The notes beneath the pieces are model-generated. The model saw nothing but the letters and a program-made list of their open reading frames with translations, had not been told where the DNA came from and searched no databases. From Ceratothoa steindachneri (taxonomy: Eukaryota; Arthropoda; Malacostraca; Isopoda; Cymothoidae): DNA of 64,000 nt. Every line of letters begins with the position of its first letter. Positions within the stretch are counted from its first letter, which is position 1. Of this stretch, positions 34,068 through 48,915 are shown one piece after another. The stretch lies in contig OZ018323.1 in assembly GCA_963969495.1 (NCBI GenBank), positions 84,470,832-84,534,831 on the forward strand, written 5' to 3'. Both the position numbers and the translations under genes were made by a program.

Positions 34068-34425
34068 GGCGGACGACCGCCCCATCTAAGGGAAAAGGGG
34101 CCAGGCCGCATCTGGGAGAGCGAGTGGTGAGGCCGCATCTGGGAGAGCAAGAAGTGAGGAGGTTGGCACCGAGGTGCCCAAGTCGGCTTGTTAATTAGAG
34201 ACACCACCAACCGTCACCATCCTTGGTGTGCCTTTTGACTGGCACCGCTTTTTGGTGATATAACTACAGGCCTACGGATCTCGTAGGTAATTGGATCTTT
34301 TGAGCGCCATTTAAGGGCCTTTGGTGGTTGCCTTAACACACGTGTTCACTCCAACTACCTATGCGGCGGGGAGATCGAATAGGGTAGGCAGTTAGACTGT
34401 TTTTCGCCTGCTAACATTCCCACGA

Positions 34426-37207
34426 CTCTCCTCATGTGTCTCGATTCTCCTACTTTCTACGTCCGGCTGTCCCTCCTGGAGGCTTTATGTTGTCATTCCT
34501 CTACACTTATAAAAAGATCCGTAAAACTACGTCTTCTCATTTAAAAGCTCGCTACTGAATAAAATGATTTTCGACGTTGATAAAAGCATGGTCGTTCATG
34601 TTTGAACGCCTTCTTTCTTCTTCCTCCGTAATATTAGTCAAATCCGCTCTCACTTTGAGCATGGTAGATCTAATATTGACATTTCGGATTTGACAACTTC
34701 TCGGTTTGTCTGTTGTTACTCGATTCTCGATGGCGTTTAAGTTTCCGCTATTCGGATTATTCCTTTGGTTCCAAACTTTGCAGTCCGTTTTCTTTTCCAT
34801 CGATCACCTTTCTCTCGTGCAACCTAACTTCTCAGTTAACGGCGTTAGCTACCAATCCATCCCAAATCATCTTCAAATTACTCCTATTTACCTGCAAAAT
34901 CTCAAATGGAACGACACCATTTTACCTATCTTCCTCTCAGAACCTAGCCCGGACCCAGTGGCTAATCCATGCTAAAAAATATGGGGTCGCTAACCTTAAG
35001 ACCTCTCTCTGCGGAGTCTGAGAAGAGGGCATTGATCATTAATAATGGTTATCTTGAACAGTATTGATAATAAATAGCAGTATCTCATATAGGAGTGAGC
35101 ACTAACTCTCTCAGATCCGATTTTTTTGTCCACACTACAGCAAATATTGAATTGTAGTTTGGGGGCGTCATTTAAGATACATTCGATTGCAACGGTTTCA
35201 AAAACTGTTTTTATATTATTACATAACCACGCACATGTGACATCTTCACTCTTGCAAATCTCAGCTTCACTCACACAATTCTCTATCTCACACATTGATA
35301 CCCATCCATTACATCAGGCCAATCTTCATTCAATAGCCACCTGATTTACAACTGATCACGTTTGGTTCACTCCATCCCAAACAAAATTTTCCTTCCCTTT
35401 CATGTTTGTCTTACATACAACAATCATCTGCACTCACCTTGTTTAAAATACATTATTGGTTTTATTTGATTAGATTTGAAATTTACTGGTTTCCTCTTGA
35501 TTCGATATCAAATAAGCCTATCTATTTTAAACTCGACCAAATAATTAGCCGACCTGGAGAAATAAAGATTTGTACTTACCTTTTAATTTAGCATAACTAA
35601 AAGCAGTTTTATTTGAAGAACTTTGGTTTTTCAGTAATTTAAATTCCTTCAAAAAAAGTTAATCAAGGAATTATTACAGTTAGGGGTGTATTAGTAAATG
35701 AATAAAAGAAGTAAATAAAGGATAAAGGATGTGAGATAAGGTAGGGTATAACTGATTTCATATTTATATTAATATTTTGAAATAAAACTTTGAATTTGAT
35801 ATACGAACTATATCACAACTATAGGTGTGATCTACAACCTTTTGAATATATGAAAAATCGAATAATATCAAAGGAAATTTTTTTTACTTTAAAATTAGAA
35901 ACAATGAGCTGTCAGCAATGTTGCCAACCAAACAATTTTTCACTAAATACCAATTTGAAATTCACTAAAAACATATATACATATAATTTTTATAACATTG
36001 AGTAGCACTTCCCTCTTCCGCACACCACATATACTTCTCACATTTCACTCACTCACTTAGTTCACACATTAGTGAAGATTGGCGGGTGCGATTAGACAGG
36101 GTTTGCGCCAATCCACGCTCAGCGTTTCCGCCATTGCGTTGGCAGGGCAATAAACTTTCGTGTGTGGTTTTCCTGGCCATTTCTGTTTGTGCGCCTTCTA
36201 CGATACTTTCAGCAGTTGTTGTTGTTGTTATTACTGATGAAAAAATAACCAGGAGTTGGCTTTCTTCCTAATTCCTTAAAGGAAGAAGCTCTTTTTATTG
36301 GTCCTGCTAAGCTCTCGTTCTATCTTTGCCATCTATTTAATTATTATACCCACACACGACCGTTCATTTCATTCATAACAGGAATTAGTATCCCTCGTAA
36401 TCTACGTTTTCTAAAATACAGAAAACGAGTATTTAGACGCAAACTAATATTGATTATTTAAAGAGCAAAACAAAACAAAACAAAACAAACAAACAGTTAT
36501 TATAATTAATTGAGAGCATGATGAAAAGAAAAGTAAATAATCCATTACAATTAATTCGATTACTAGTTAGAAAATCATAATCACTTAAAAAACAATTTAA
36601 TCACTCCTATTATATGAAGCACATTTTTGCAAATTCATCTATATAGAATAGTTTGAGAGGTCGATGTTACTATTATTCTAATAACAGTTTGAATTTAAGT
36701 ATTTGTTCACTTCCTAAATTTTGATGACGTAACAGTTGAAAAGTATTTTTGCCCCCTCCCCCCCCAAAAAAGAAGGAAATAGTGACGTCACATCGTATAA
36801 ATAATTTCGACCGACAGAGCACAAAAAAATAAATAAAATGAACAAAAAAGTGATTATGGTAAAGTAAATAAAGACTTTTCATTCTTGCAGAATATCTATT
36901 AAGATTTGTCTGATATGTTGAGTCGCCATGTGGAGGTAATGGAGAAAGGACGACTTAATAAATAAGTGAAATCATGACATACTGAGATTCATTTCTCTTT
37001 TTTCCGTGTTCCTCCCGCCGATTTTCTTCCGAGATTACAACTTTAATTTCTTCTTTTTTGTTCAAGTCCATATTTTTAATACTTCGTCATGGCCTTTTTA
37101 CTCTCCACGGAATAGGCCAATGGATTTTGAGCACGCATTCAATAGTCCACATCCGGAGGATGTGATTTAGTTATGGCATTTATTTCTTGTAAAAAGATAT
37201 AGAAAGA
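34426..37207. other. No gene recognised
   Basis: 34430-34530 (minus) may be diverged LINE sequence shared with the DNA upstream of copy 1 of the TATA repeat. Overlapping frames on both strands at 34552-35021 and 34996-35295 are unrecognised. From 35350 to 37000 the DNA is AT-rich; a (CAAAA)n run is at 36470-36490. Confidence 0.35.
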
Positions 37208-37571
37208 TTGGAGAGAGTCCAGCATAGGGCCATTAAGATGATTCCAGAACTCTGCCATAAATTATACGAAAATACGTTAAACAAACTTAGTTTGCCATCT
37301 CTAAAAACGCGTAAATTGCGACTTGAACTTATCCAGCTTTTTAAGATTGTAAAAAGTTTTGATAATGTTACCTTCGACCAATTTTTTACCTCGAATAACG
37401 AAGGTGTTACTAGAAATAATGGCTTTAATTTGTTTCATCCTAGGATCAATGCAAAAATAGCAAGAATTTTTTTTTCATTTAAGAGAATAAACGTTTGGAA
37501 TAACTTCTCTGCTATAGTAGTATCTATACTTTACTAAACATGTTCAAATATAAGGTGGACACTTTTTGTAG
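37208..37571 (+). pseudogene. CR1/L2-like LINE RT, C-terminal tail
   Basis: MERVQHRAIKMIPELCHKLY, LNKLSLPSLKTRKLRLELIQ, LFKIVKSFDNVTFDQFFTSN, FNLFHPRINAKIARIFFSFK and INVWNNFS form the well-known C-terminal block that follows the RT in CR1/L2/Kiri-like LINEs (typically LERVQRRATKxIPGLRxLSYEERLxxLxLPSLExRRxRGDLIExFKILxG ... FSxRxxxxWNxLPxxVV). The frame is open for 109 codons, then shifts once; MFKYKVDTFC at about 37540 completes the usual NxFKxxLDxxxx ending. The RT palm itself is absent upstream: a typical 5'-truncated LINE insertion. Confidence 0.85.
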
Positions 37572-39369
<1,798 letters not shown>

Positions 39370-40180
39370 AAAGCAGCCCCACGTGGACCCTAAAAGTCCA
39401 CGTGGCTATCACACACAAGGTCAAAGGACGAGAGAACGAGCATGAAAGCCACGCGAAGAGGCTTAGGAACGCAGTTGTATTTACTTATGGAAGTATCCTC
39501 CCCAAGACTTGAGGCAATCTTGCCTCCCGCATACCATCTTGAAGCATGCGAGAGTGAGGGAAGTCATCAGTTATCCTAAATTCTTGGCTGGAAGACGCCC
39601 TCCCCCCAGCTATGTGTTTACCTTGGAAGAATATTCTCCGTGGAGAGAGGCGATTTTACTCCCATCGTCCGCCCTTCTTTAACGTCAGGTTCGGTCGGAA
39701 CAAGGCAGTACAGGCTCGCAATCCAGCACGAGACATATCTCTTCTCGATTTGGCTCCGCTTTCGACTCCAAAAGCGCAAAAGCAAGAAGTTCTCTGGTCG
39801 GAATTCCACCCTAGTCAATTGGCAATTTCTCAGGAACGGCCGTTCTTGTTCACCAGCGCAAGTCCTCCCTCGTCAAGGTATTCCCAGGTAAATCTCAACC
39901 TTCTGCAATTCTTCTCCTCGAATTGCCCTCCGTCCCTTCGCCATCCAAGCTTTAACTTTTGCAAGACGTAGACAAATGTAGATTGCTTAATCCGGTCATC
40001 CCCCCTAATTATTTATTTCTATTTTGGCTCAGCGTAGCCCTTTGAAGAAATAATCCGAGTTTGGTCATTTACCTGCTTAAACCTTGTCTCTTTTGCCAGA
40101 CTATCGAGCCTCCAAATTCCTCGATAATCCCATTTCATTATATTTGTGTAAATATTTATTTTGTTGTTGTTATTAAATAT
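39370..40180. other. Possible LTR-like or leader block, unproven
   Basis: A GC-rich island in AT-rich surroundings. It opens with a perfect hairpin at 39379-39405 and ends near GTGTAAATATTTATTTTG (about 40146). Frames at 39612-39971 on both strands overlap and are unrecognised. In general organisation it resembles 18165-19020 (CACGTGGA palindrome first, TAAATA-rich end), but I could not align the two. Confidence 0.25.
39379..39405. repeat. Perfect hairpin, 10-bp arms, 7-base loop
   Basis: CCACGTGGAC, loop CCTAAAA, GTCCACGTGG. Each arm also contains the self-complementary CACGTG. Confidence 0.85.
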
Positions 40181-40275
40181 TATTTTTCTACTTCTCTTTT
40201 AAATAACTCAAAACAGCATTCAGCCATAGCTAGTAATTAATGGCCAATCTGCACTCGCTGTATTTATTTGCCTGT

Positions 40276-40279
<4 letters not shown>

Positions 40280-40325
<46 letters not shown>
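40280..40325. repeat. (AT)n microsatellite
   Basis: Pure TA repeat that directly abuts the inverted-repeat segment starting at 40325. Confidence 0.98.
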
Positions 40326-40326
<1 letters not shown>

Positions 40327-40722
40327 AAGGATGAACGAAAGATTGTATAAAGCCAGATTCATTTCATTTTCTTGATACAACGTTTCGGGTGAACTTTTCG
40401 CCCATCTTCGGGTACTGGAAAATACAATTCGTAGAATAGAATAACAATTAAAGTTAGAGTTAAGCGATAATCAAAATGATGAATTTATGGAAAGTATTTA
40501 ATGTTTATTAAGGTTGGGGGGATAGCGAGAAATTTACAGGAATTGATATTTTTGGATTATTATGTTGCGAGTCAAAAATTAATGATTGGGGAAACACAGG
40601 AAACACATCAAGATAAACCAACATTAAACAAGCAACCGTTAGAGGATAACTGGGAAGAAAGGGCGAGGAGCGTAAGAAGGGTAATGAGTTTCCCTTTATA
40701 CGTCCTTTCGTTCATCCTTTAA
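40325..40722 (-). mobile_element. PLE-terminal-like segment with inverted-repeat ends
   Basis: The left end GGATGAACGAAAGATTGTAT and the right end read inward, GGATGAACGAAAGGACGTAT, match with three differences, giving inverted ends about 25 bp long around 400 bp. On the minus strand the left part contains CCGAAGATG...CCCGAAACG (40412-40382), the same architecture as motifs near PLE pieces at 57 kb. Sequences of the form GAAGATG-loop-CGAAAC are typical of PLE terminal repeats. (AT)n arrays lie on both sides (40280-40325 and 40759-40835). A 73-codon plus frame inside is unrecognised. Confidence 0.5.
40382..40412 (-). ncRNA. Hammerhead-like core, copy 3
   Basis: Minus strand CCCGAAGATGGGC, loop, ACCCGAAAC. 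The CUGANGA box reads CCGAAGA (U4 changed to C), helix II could be GGG/CCC next to the GAAA box, with one extra U on the 5' side. Partial match only. Confidence 0.3.
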
Positions 40723-40754
40723 ATTAAATTGAAGCTCCATAGGAGAAGCCCTAA

Positions 40755-40758
<4 letters not shown>

Positions 40759-40835
<77 letters not shown>
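40759..40835. repeat. (AT)n microsatellite
   Basis: Pure TA repeat. Confidence 0.98.
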
Positions 40836-40838
<3 letters not shown>

Positions 40839-43641
40839 CAATTATTTTATTAGTTTATTTGTTGTTGTTTTTTTCTGCTGTTACTTTCATTTCTTCTTAT
40901 GTTTATACCCGCCCGAATCCATCTAAAAGAAGAGTGGTCTCCTCAAAATTAAATGTTTTGAATTAGCTTTCATTTGGTTTGAAAGTGCACATGGCAGGAC
41001 TTTTTCATATAATAAGACTGGCAGGTTTCGGAGAGTAGTGCGCCATCCCTTCTCCGAGTAACCAGAGTAGTTAAGCTACATATATAACTTCAGACATTTT
41101 TATATCCCCCAACTTCACCATTTTACTTACAATGACCTCTTCAAAACATTTCCGTTGAAAATACTCTCGTTTGAATTGTCATTTTTTATAAATACTAAAT
41201 ATATTGCTTGGAGACAACCAAATTAACTTTATGGCATTTATTATTATCCAAACTTAAAAGGAGGAAAACAACTCATTGCCGCCTGATGATTGCTTCCCTC
41301 TCCCCAAATCGTTCCTTCAAAGAAAAGAATCTTCCAACTTGACGTTCAGAATGGGGAGTTCATCTACTCTGAATGTCCCTGAATTAACGCAGAGACGATA
41401 TTTTTTAATTGTAAAAAGTAAATATATCTAAAAAACTCTCGAGGGTATTTTTATTTAGTGTAGAGTCGAGTAGAAGAACAGATGGAGGTAAAATGTGAAT
41501 AAATTTTAGGAATAGTTAAAACGCTTACGGATTTCCAAGGTTAAAATTGCGAACTCAGCCAGTTTTAAATAATGGGTCCAGACGAGTGTGTTATAAATCT
41601 CTATGGAAAATATCGTACAAGGATTACAAGTAATCAGAACTACGAATTTTAAACCCTTTGTTTGGCCTTAAATAGAAACACATATCTACATCAAGTAGCT
41701 GGTTAGCAAGAGAAATGGGTAAAAATGACTATGAATCAGTCTAGCGAAATATAACGAGTGGTGTACCCAAGGAACCGGTCTTTTTTATATTTGGCTTCGA
41801 ACTTGACGATTTGAGAGATAAAAATGGATGAATTTGTCGACCGACTGAAAGTAATAGCAAATACACACTGTGGATGAGATGAGAAAGACCCACTGGTCTA
41901 TAATTAATGAGCGCTTAACGAACTAAGCCTATAAGTGGTAAATTAATGTTGAAAATGGACTGCATTTGAATATAAGAAATAGACATGCCAAATAATGATC
42001 AACAGTTATAAATATATGAATTAATAATAACCAGACATTTAGTTAAACGTAATTAGTAAGCACATTGCCGTATGTGGTTCGATAATTTTAATTTAATAAC
42101 ACCGAATCAATGCTTAATGGAGTTTAAAAAAAAAGAAGAAAAATTAATTTATTTCCTTTTGCGTAACTTTGTACGGAAATCCTGTTATCATCTAAATATC
42201 TCGTTTGACGTCATATTGAAAGTGTTATTCAATTTTGGAGATCACGCAAAAAGATATCGATAGATCAAAGAAGGTACTGAAACCTGGCTATTACCTACTG
42301 TTTGTAGGAAAAGCCACGAACAACGACTAGAACCCTTTAAAGTAAACTACCTCAACGGAAAATCCGTTGCTTACGAGCGAATCAGATACAGCTATTAATT
42401 TAAGAGCCTTGAAAACTTTAATATCTAGTAGCTTTCCACTCAAGTAATTGCGAAACTATGAGGGGCTACCACTTGAAACGACTTAAGTTGGTGCTTAGTC
42501 AGTTAGGGGTTGTTTCGTGTAAGTTTGAACATTTTCAAAATTACTGAGAATAACAGAAAGCATAAATGTCAAGCTCACCAAGGATGATCAGCAGATAGAG
42601 TGACTTTACTCCAGCCACTTTTGTAACAAATCACAATACTTTGGAGTTGGCAATAGCAGCTACCATATCTAAGACGATCCTAAGCTAATAACTCATGCTA
42701 AATAGACGTAATTCAATAATTTCTTCCATTTTGTAATAAATTCATGTTGCTGGGGTATTAAAACAAAAAGACAATAAAAAATTAACGAAAATATTACAAA
42801 ATAGTTACAATAGAAACCACCGGGAAAATCGTTCAAGTTCTTATCACTAGATTATTATTCAATTAAAAGGAGAAAACCAACGTGAATATCTCCATAGAAA
42901 GTTTTTGAAGATTATGGTAAACTAAGTAGCAAGGTTAAAAGAAATTAAAGTTTGTGAATAGTAAAATTCCCAAGTCTTCTGAAAGGAGACTCGTTAGAAA
43001 ACTATGAAGAGAGTGAGCACGCAGCTCTCCTAGGCCTGCACAACATACTCAGTCGAGGAGGACCGCCATTTAGGGTACAATTGTTTGCGCAAAAACACCA
43101 GGGGGTAAAGAAACAACTAGTAAACTGCGAACGAAAATACTAAGCAGAACGAAATTAAGTGGATTTCCCTCTTAAAAGAATTAAAGAACTAGGGAAATTT
43201 GTGCTCTTGAACGGAGAAAGTGAAAAGAAGAGAAAAACCCAAATCAAATAGATCGAGAATTAAGAGGCCTTGATAGGCAGTAGTTTGCTCCACATTATAC
43301 ATGATCCAAAGGCCTTTGTGGTCGATTGCAAAAGAGATACACGAATATAAAAATCGACCGAGAGCAAGAACAAGCCTCAACCAGTCAGTATACGTATGGC
43401 TATGAACCCGGGTCTTAGTTTTCCATGCCTCTTCTCTAATAAGAACCCCACAATACTAATTCCGTAATGGAAGGAGGTAGTTCTGCGTTTTTCTTTAATG
43501 GGGAGGTCCTACTAATCACTCTAAAAAACGAACTTCCGTTAAGGAATTGCAAATCGATATGAAGAAAATCCTAACAGGATGAAAGCTGTCTCAAAAAGAA
43601 GAAAAAGATTGCTTAAGGAGTTTCTTAAAATATCATTTTCT

Positions 43642-43644
<3 letters not shown>
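40836..43644. other. No gene recognised
   Basis: About 2.8 kb of AT-rich DNA with unrecognised frames of at most about 63 codons (for example 42072-42263). No tandem repeat or terminal repeat found by eye. Confidence 0.4.

Positions 43645-43727
<83 letters not shown>
43645..43727. repeat. (AT)n microsatellite
   Basis: Pure TA repeat. Confidence 0.98.
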
Positions 43728-43729
<2 letters not shown>

Positions 43730-43877
43730 AAAGAGCGGGATATGAATCACACCTAAATTAAGGTTTGAATAAATTGAGAAAAATAGAATGCCAGGAATTG
43801 TCTATTTTAACACAACGATAATGGATGGCTAGAAAGAAGCAAGCAGATTCCTTGAACTCATATTTAAATTTGAATTT

Positions 43878-43879
<2 letters not shown>

Positions 43880-43924
<45 letters not shown>
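43880..43924. repeat. (AT)n microsatellite, left flank of DD41D mariner
   Basis: Pure TA repeat ending exactly at the transposon's left terminus. Confidence 0.98.
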
Positions 43925-45680
<1,756 letters not shown>

Positions 45681-45689
45681 ATATTATAT

Positions 45690-46040
45690 GATAGGGAGAG
45701 TGCGCATCTTTTGGATCTGCCTTCAATTTAAAAATGGTACTCGTTTGGTGGAAAAAAATTTGATCCAACATGTCATAGAGGCAACCATTCTTACTGGAAG
45801 TGGAAAAGGAGAGGATGTCTTCATTCACAGAATACCCCTAAATCCATCAGGGTCAGAATTACCATTTATATTCAGAAGACTACATTTCCCAATCCTTGTA
45901 AGTTTTGCAAAGTGAATTAAAAAAAATTAAGGTCATTTATTTGTTGATTGCTCTAGAGTTGGAAACAAAAGTACGCTGTTTGTATCTGCTCCACAAAAAA
46001 AAACTAAGAATATTGTGTACCAAGATGTTCTGTATCGTTG
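45690..46040 (+). pseudogene. Helitron Rep/Hel helicase C-terminal relic
   Basis: Reading plus, FKNGTRLVEKNLIQHVIEAT, ILTGSGKGEDVFIHRIPLNP, ELPFIFRRLHFPILVSFAK and, after a stop, GHLFVDCSRVGNKSTLFVSA followed by KTKNIVYQDVL. These match the end of the Pif1-type helicase of Helitrons (xNGTRLxVxxLxxxVIxAxILTGxxxGExVxIPRIPLxPSD ... LPFxFKRxQFPVxxxFAMTINKSQGQ ... GQLYVACSRVxxxxxLFVxAPxxxTKNIVYxEVL). The catalytically important INKSQGQ motif and about 20 residues after FAK are missing, a small internal deletion. The Rep (HUH) domain and most of the helicase are absent. The expected CTRR/hairpin 3' end was not identified. Confidence 0.8.
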
Positions 46041-46171
46041 CTGAAGAAGATTGGGTTTAGTTCATAAAATGAGAATACATACTGTTTGTGAATAATAATA
46101 AATAAAAACCAAATTCATTGACCTTATATAGATTTTGTTTATTCTTTATAACACATTAAATTCCTTCCTTT
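46041..46171. other. Spacer after Helitron relic
   Basis: AT-rich. If the Helitron 3' end is preserved it should lie here, but no clear CTRR preceded by a hairpin was seen. Confidence 0.3.
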
Positions 46172-47148
46172 GAGGGTCTTTTTAGTGAAACTTCAGAAAA
46201 CCTACGCCGTGTTTTTTTTGTAGTAAAAAAGAGTACTAATAGTGTTTGCAGGCATTCTAGTTATCATTTAGGGCTTCCACTGAGCATGGAAAGCGCTTAT
46301 TTTTAAGATACTAGCACTCTAAGTATGATTCTATTTGCAGTGATACTATCTTAATATAACTGCTTTCCGCGCGAAACTGAAGCCGTAAATGATAACTAAC
46401 CATTAGTACTCTTTTTACGTACCAAGTATTTATTTTTAGATTATTCGTATATGCGTTTGGTTACTGGAAGCCATTATCGAGCCGTGCTACGAGGTGTCAT
46501 TATGGTGAGGGACCCCCATATCCCCCCGCTCGCTCCCCTCGCGCCTCAGGAACAAGTAGTACCATTAAACCTTATTTAAAACACATAGTAGTATTAACAA
46601 TTTGAAAGCCTAGCATTAGGTTCGAATCGAGGGACAAAAAAAACTTACTATTTAGTGCTGGGGATATTATAATCAAGCTGCAGCTGTCGCAACGCTTCGC
46701 TCTTAAAATGAGCCTATAATTTTAACAAAAGTCTATTAAATTTAATGAGGAATTATGAGAAGTCTTATTTAAGATTAAAAATTTAAATATGGAAAAAATA
46801 TGACTCCATTAAAACGCTAGATGCACGGATTTCGGAGCGAAAATCGAAAGCGGCGCTCTTATAAAAACTTTTATCCAGAGTTTCTAATGTGTGAATTAAG
46901 TGCGAATTAAATGTAGCCAGTGTTTGAAAATAATGGTTTATTTTAACATTAAGAGAAGGCAAGGCTGACGTATTTCAAATGTCAATTTTAACCCCATCAA
47001 CTGTAGTGTCTTAAAAATATGTACTTTGCGCGTCAAACCGAAACCATATATGACGACCCGAATGATTAATAAGACCATTAGTACTTTTATAACAATAAAA
47101 TTACGGCGTAGGCTTTCTGAAGTTTGACCGTCCTTTTAAATACCCTTA
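46172..47148. mobile_element. Foldback-like element with long inverted repeats
   Basis: The left arm AACTTCAGAAAACCTACGCC (46190) pairs with the right end, read inward AACTTCAGAAAGCCTACGCC (47129). The similarity continues inward through AGTACTAAT and TTTTTAAGAYACTA over about 130 bp. A third, inverted copy of the inner part (GAGTACTAATGGTTAGTTAT on the minus strand) lies at 46335-46432 and pairs with 46225-46325 as a hairpin with ~100-bp arms. No transposase frame is present. The ends carry AGGGT-like sequence; no target-site duplication could be fixed. Confidence 0.7.
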
Positions 47149-47530
47149 ACATAACATAACATAATTTCAGGATGACAAAAGCTACAAGGGCCTATCAAAG
47201 ATCATCCGCATTACTTAAAATTTCTACATGAATTTATCAACAGTGGGATTGAGTAACATGAAAAATTAAATGAAATAGGATAGCAAATCTCATAAAATCA
47301 AGATGGTTGAAAAGGGAAGAGCATTTAAATTCTCAGAAACAAATTCTGACGAGCCCAAGCAAACTGGACCGCGAGGTTGATCGTCATTTATGAGCAGTTA
47401 TGAAATTATAAAGACCAAAATTCAGGAAACAATTTTATATTGGCCGACATAAAGAAAAATGGGAGAAAATTTGATTGTATGAGGCCATAATTTAAAGTTC
47501 ATTTGGATAAAAAGAATGTGTGTACATATA
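47149..47530. other. No gene recognised
   Basis: Short spacer; an (ACATA)n-like stretch at 47149-47163, otherwise ordinary AT-rich DNA. Confidence 0.4.
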
Positions 47531-47761
47531 TTAGGTTGAGGAATAAGTTCTTGCGCGTTTTTTTTAATGTTGTGCTGATTAAGTTTTGTTGACGTGATTT
47601 GTGCACATATTAAGAAACAATAATAAATAATGAGAGCAAAATTTGCAAAGGTTAGGCTACGGCTCTTAACAGCGTAGACTATTAGGCTTTTGCTTAGGCT
47701 ACGCCTTGAAGTTGAGTAATAAGTCATTGCGGTTTATTTAAAAGTTGTGTTAATTTAATTT

Positions 47762-48832
47762 TTGTTCTGTACCTTCAAAAAGGAATGTCAAGTTGAAAGA
47801 AAGGAGCATTTTCGACACTTGTTGTTATTAATTTTCAATCGAGACGGGAACAATGCAAACGCAGCCAAAGCTCGTCGCGATATTTGTGCTGTATACGGAG
47901 AAAATGCTTTATCAGAAAGGACAGCTCAATGGTGGTTTTCACGTTTCAAAAACGGTCATTTCAATCTGAATGACGAAAAACGTTCTGGTCGCCCCATTAA
48001 GTTGGATGAAGATCGATTGAACGACCTTCTTCCTGGAAATCCTCGTCAATCGACTAGAAAATTGGCTGAAAAATTAGCGTGTGACCTGAAAACTGTAGTG
48101 AATCACCTTAATTCGACGAAGAAAGTTAAAAAACTCGGTGTTTGGGTTCCGCACGCTTTGAGCGAAAGCAACAAACTGCAACGCTCCATGATTTCCGCAG
48201 GTTTGCTTGCTCGTCACAAGGCTACTCGTGGATAGAAGGACAGATTTCTCCACTGCATCATGACTGGTGACGAAAAGTGGTGTATTTATGTAAACATGAA
48301 CCATTAAAAACAATCGCTTAGCTACAATAAAATAACACTTCTGCGATTAAAGCAAGGACTTCATCCACAAAAGACGATGCGTCGTGTGTGATGGGATTTT
48401 GAAGGCATCATTCTTTATGAGCTCCTTGCGAACAACAATATTGTCAATGCAGAACTCTACGTTCAACAAATGTATCAACTCGCCGAAGCTATTCGTGAAA
48501 AGCGACCTCATCGACGTTGTGGGGTCCTTCTGCAACACCACAATGCTCGTCCTCACATTGCCAGTATGACAAAAGACGCTATCTAAACGCTCAATTGGGA
48601 AATCCTGCCGCATCCTCCATATTCGCCAGACTTGGCTCCATCGGATTTCCATCTGTTCCGATCGCTCTCCAACAATTTGCATGGCGTTTCGTTCAATACT
48701 GATGTGGAATTAAGAACCTGGTTAGTCGAATTCTTCAAGTCAAAATCCAGAGATTTTTATTGCAGAGGTATCGAAAAACTAGTTGGACGTTGGGAAGAAG
48801 AAGTAAAAAAACCACGGATAATACATTATTGA
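47762..48832 (+). pseudogene. Irritans-type mariner transposase, decayed
   Basis: The frame opens before FRHLLLLIFNRDGNNANAAK (first HTH), then LSERTAQWWFSRFKNGHFNL (second HTH), EKRSGRPIKLDEDRL (GRP linker), LAEKLACDLKTVVNHLNSTK and LGVWVPHALSE (the WVPHEL signature). Stops and shifts follow. IMTGDEKW (about 48260) retains the first catalytic aspartate. VLLQHHNARPHIAS (about 48525-48565) is the second block, usually LQHDNARPH, with histidine for the catalytic aspartate. LPHPPYSPDLAPSDFHLF (about 48603-48660) keeps the third aspartate, and GIEKLVGRWEE (about 48765-48795) is the C-terminal motif. DD34D spacing. Clearly inactive. Confidence 0.92.
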
Positions 48833-48915
48833 TTAAATTGCTAATTGTTATCAATTAAAAATGAAGTTTTTCTAAAATTGTTAATGGTAATGAATAAATT
48901 TGATAAAACTGCAAG

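Larger units (their letters stand above)
33230..34425 (-). repeat. Dispersed TATA-containing repeat, copy 2
   Basis: Reverse-complement partner of 8820-9745. Conserved landmarks in order on the minus strand are CGATCTCCCCGCCG (34380), CTCAAAAGATCCAATTACC (34300), CTATAAATAAGCCCC (34068), ATCGGTGCCATACCGA (33645), CTCTCCGTCTTTTA (33395) and CATGTAAG (33225). Compared with copy 1 it contains an extra 61-bp minisatellite just downstream of the TATA box, accounting for most of its greater length. Confidence 0.6.

Noticed and set aside
34552..35295. Frames of 82-102 codons on both strands
   Set aside because: Overlapping on opposite strands, no recognisable motif, adjacent to repeat DNA; insufficient to call exons.
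46600..46640. GGTTCGAATCGA as a possible tRNA T-arm
   Set aside because: No acceptor, D-arm or anticodon stem can be fitted upstream.
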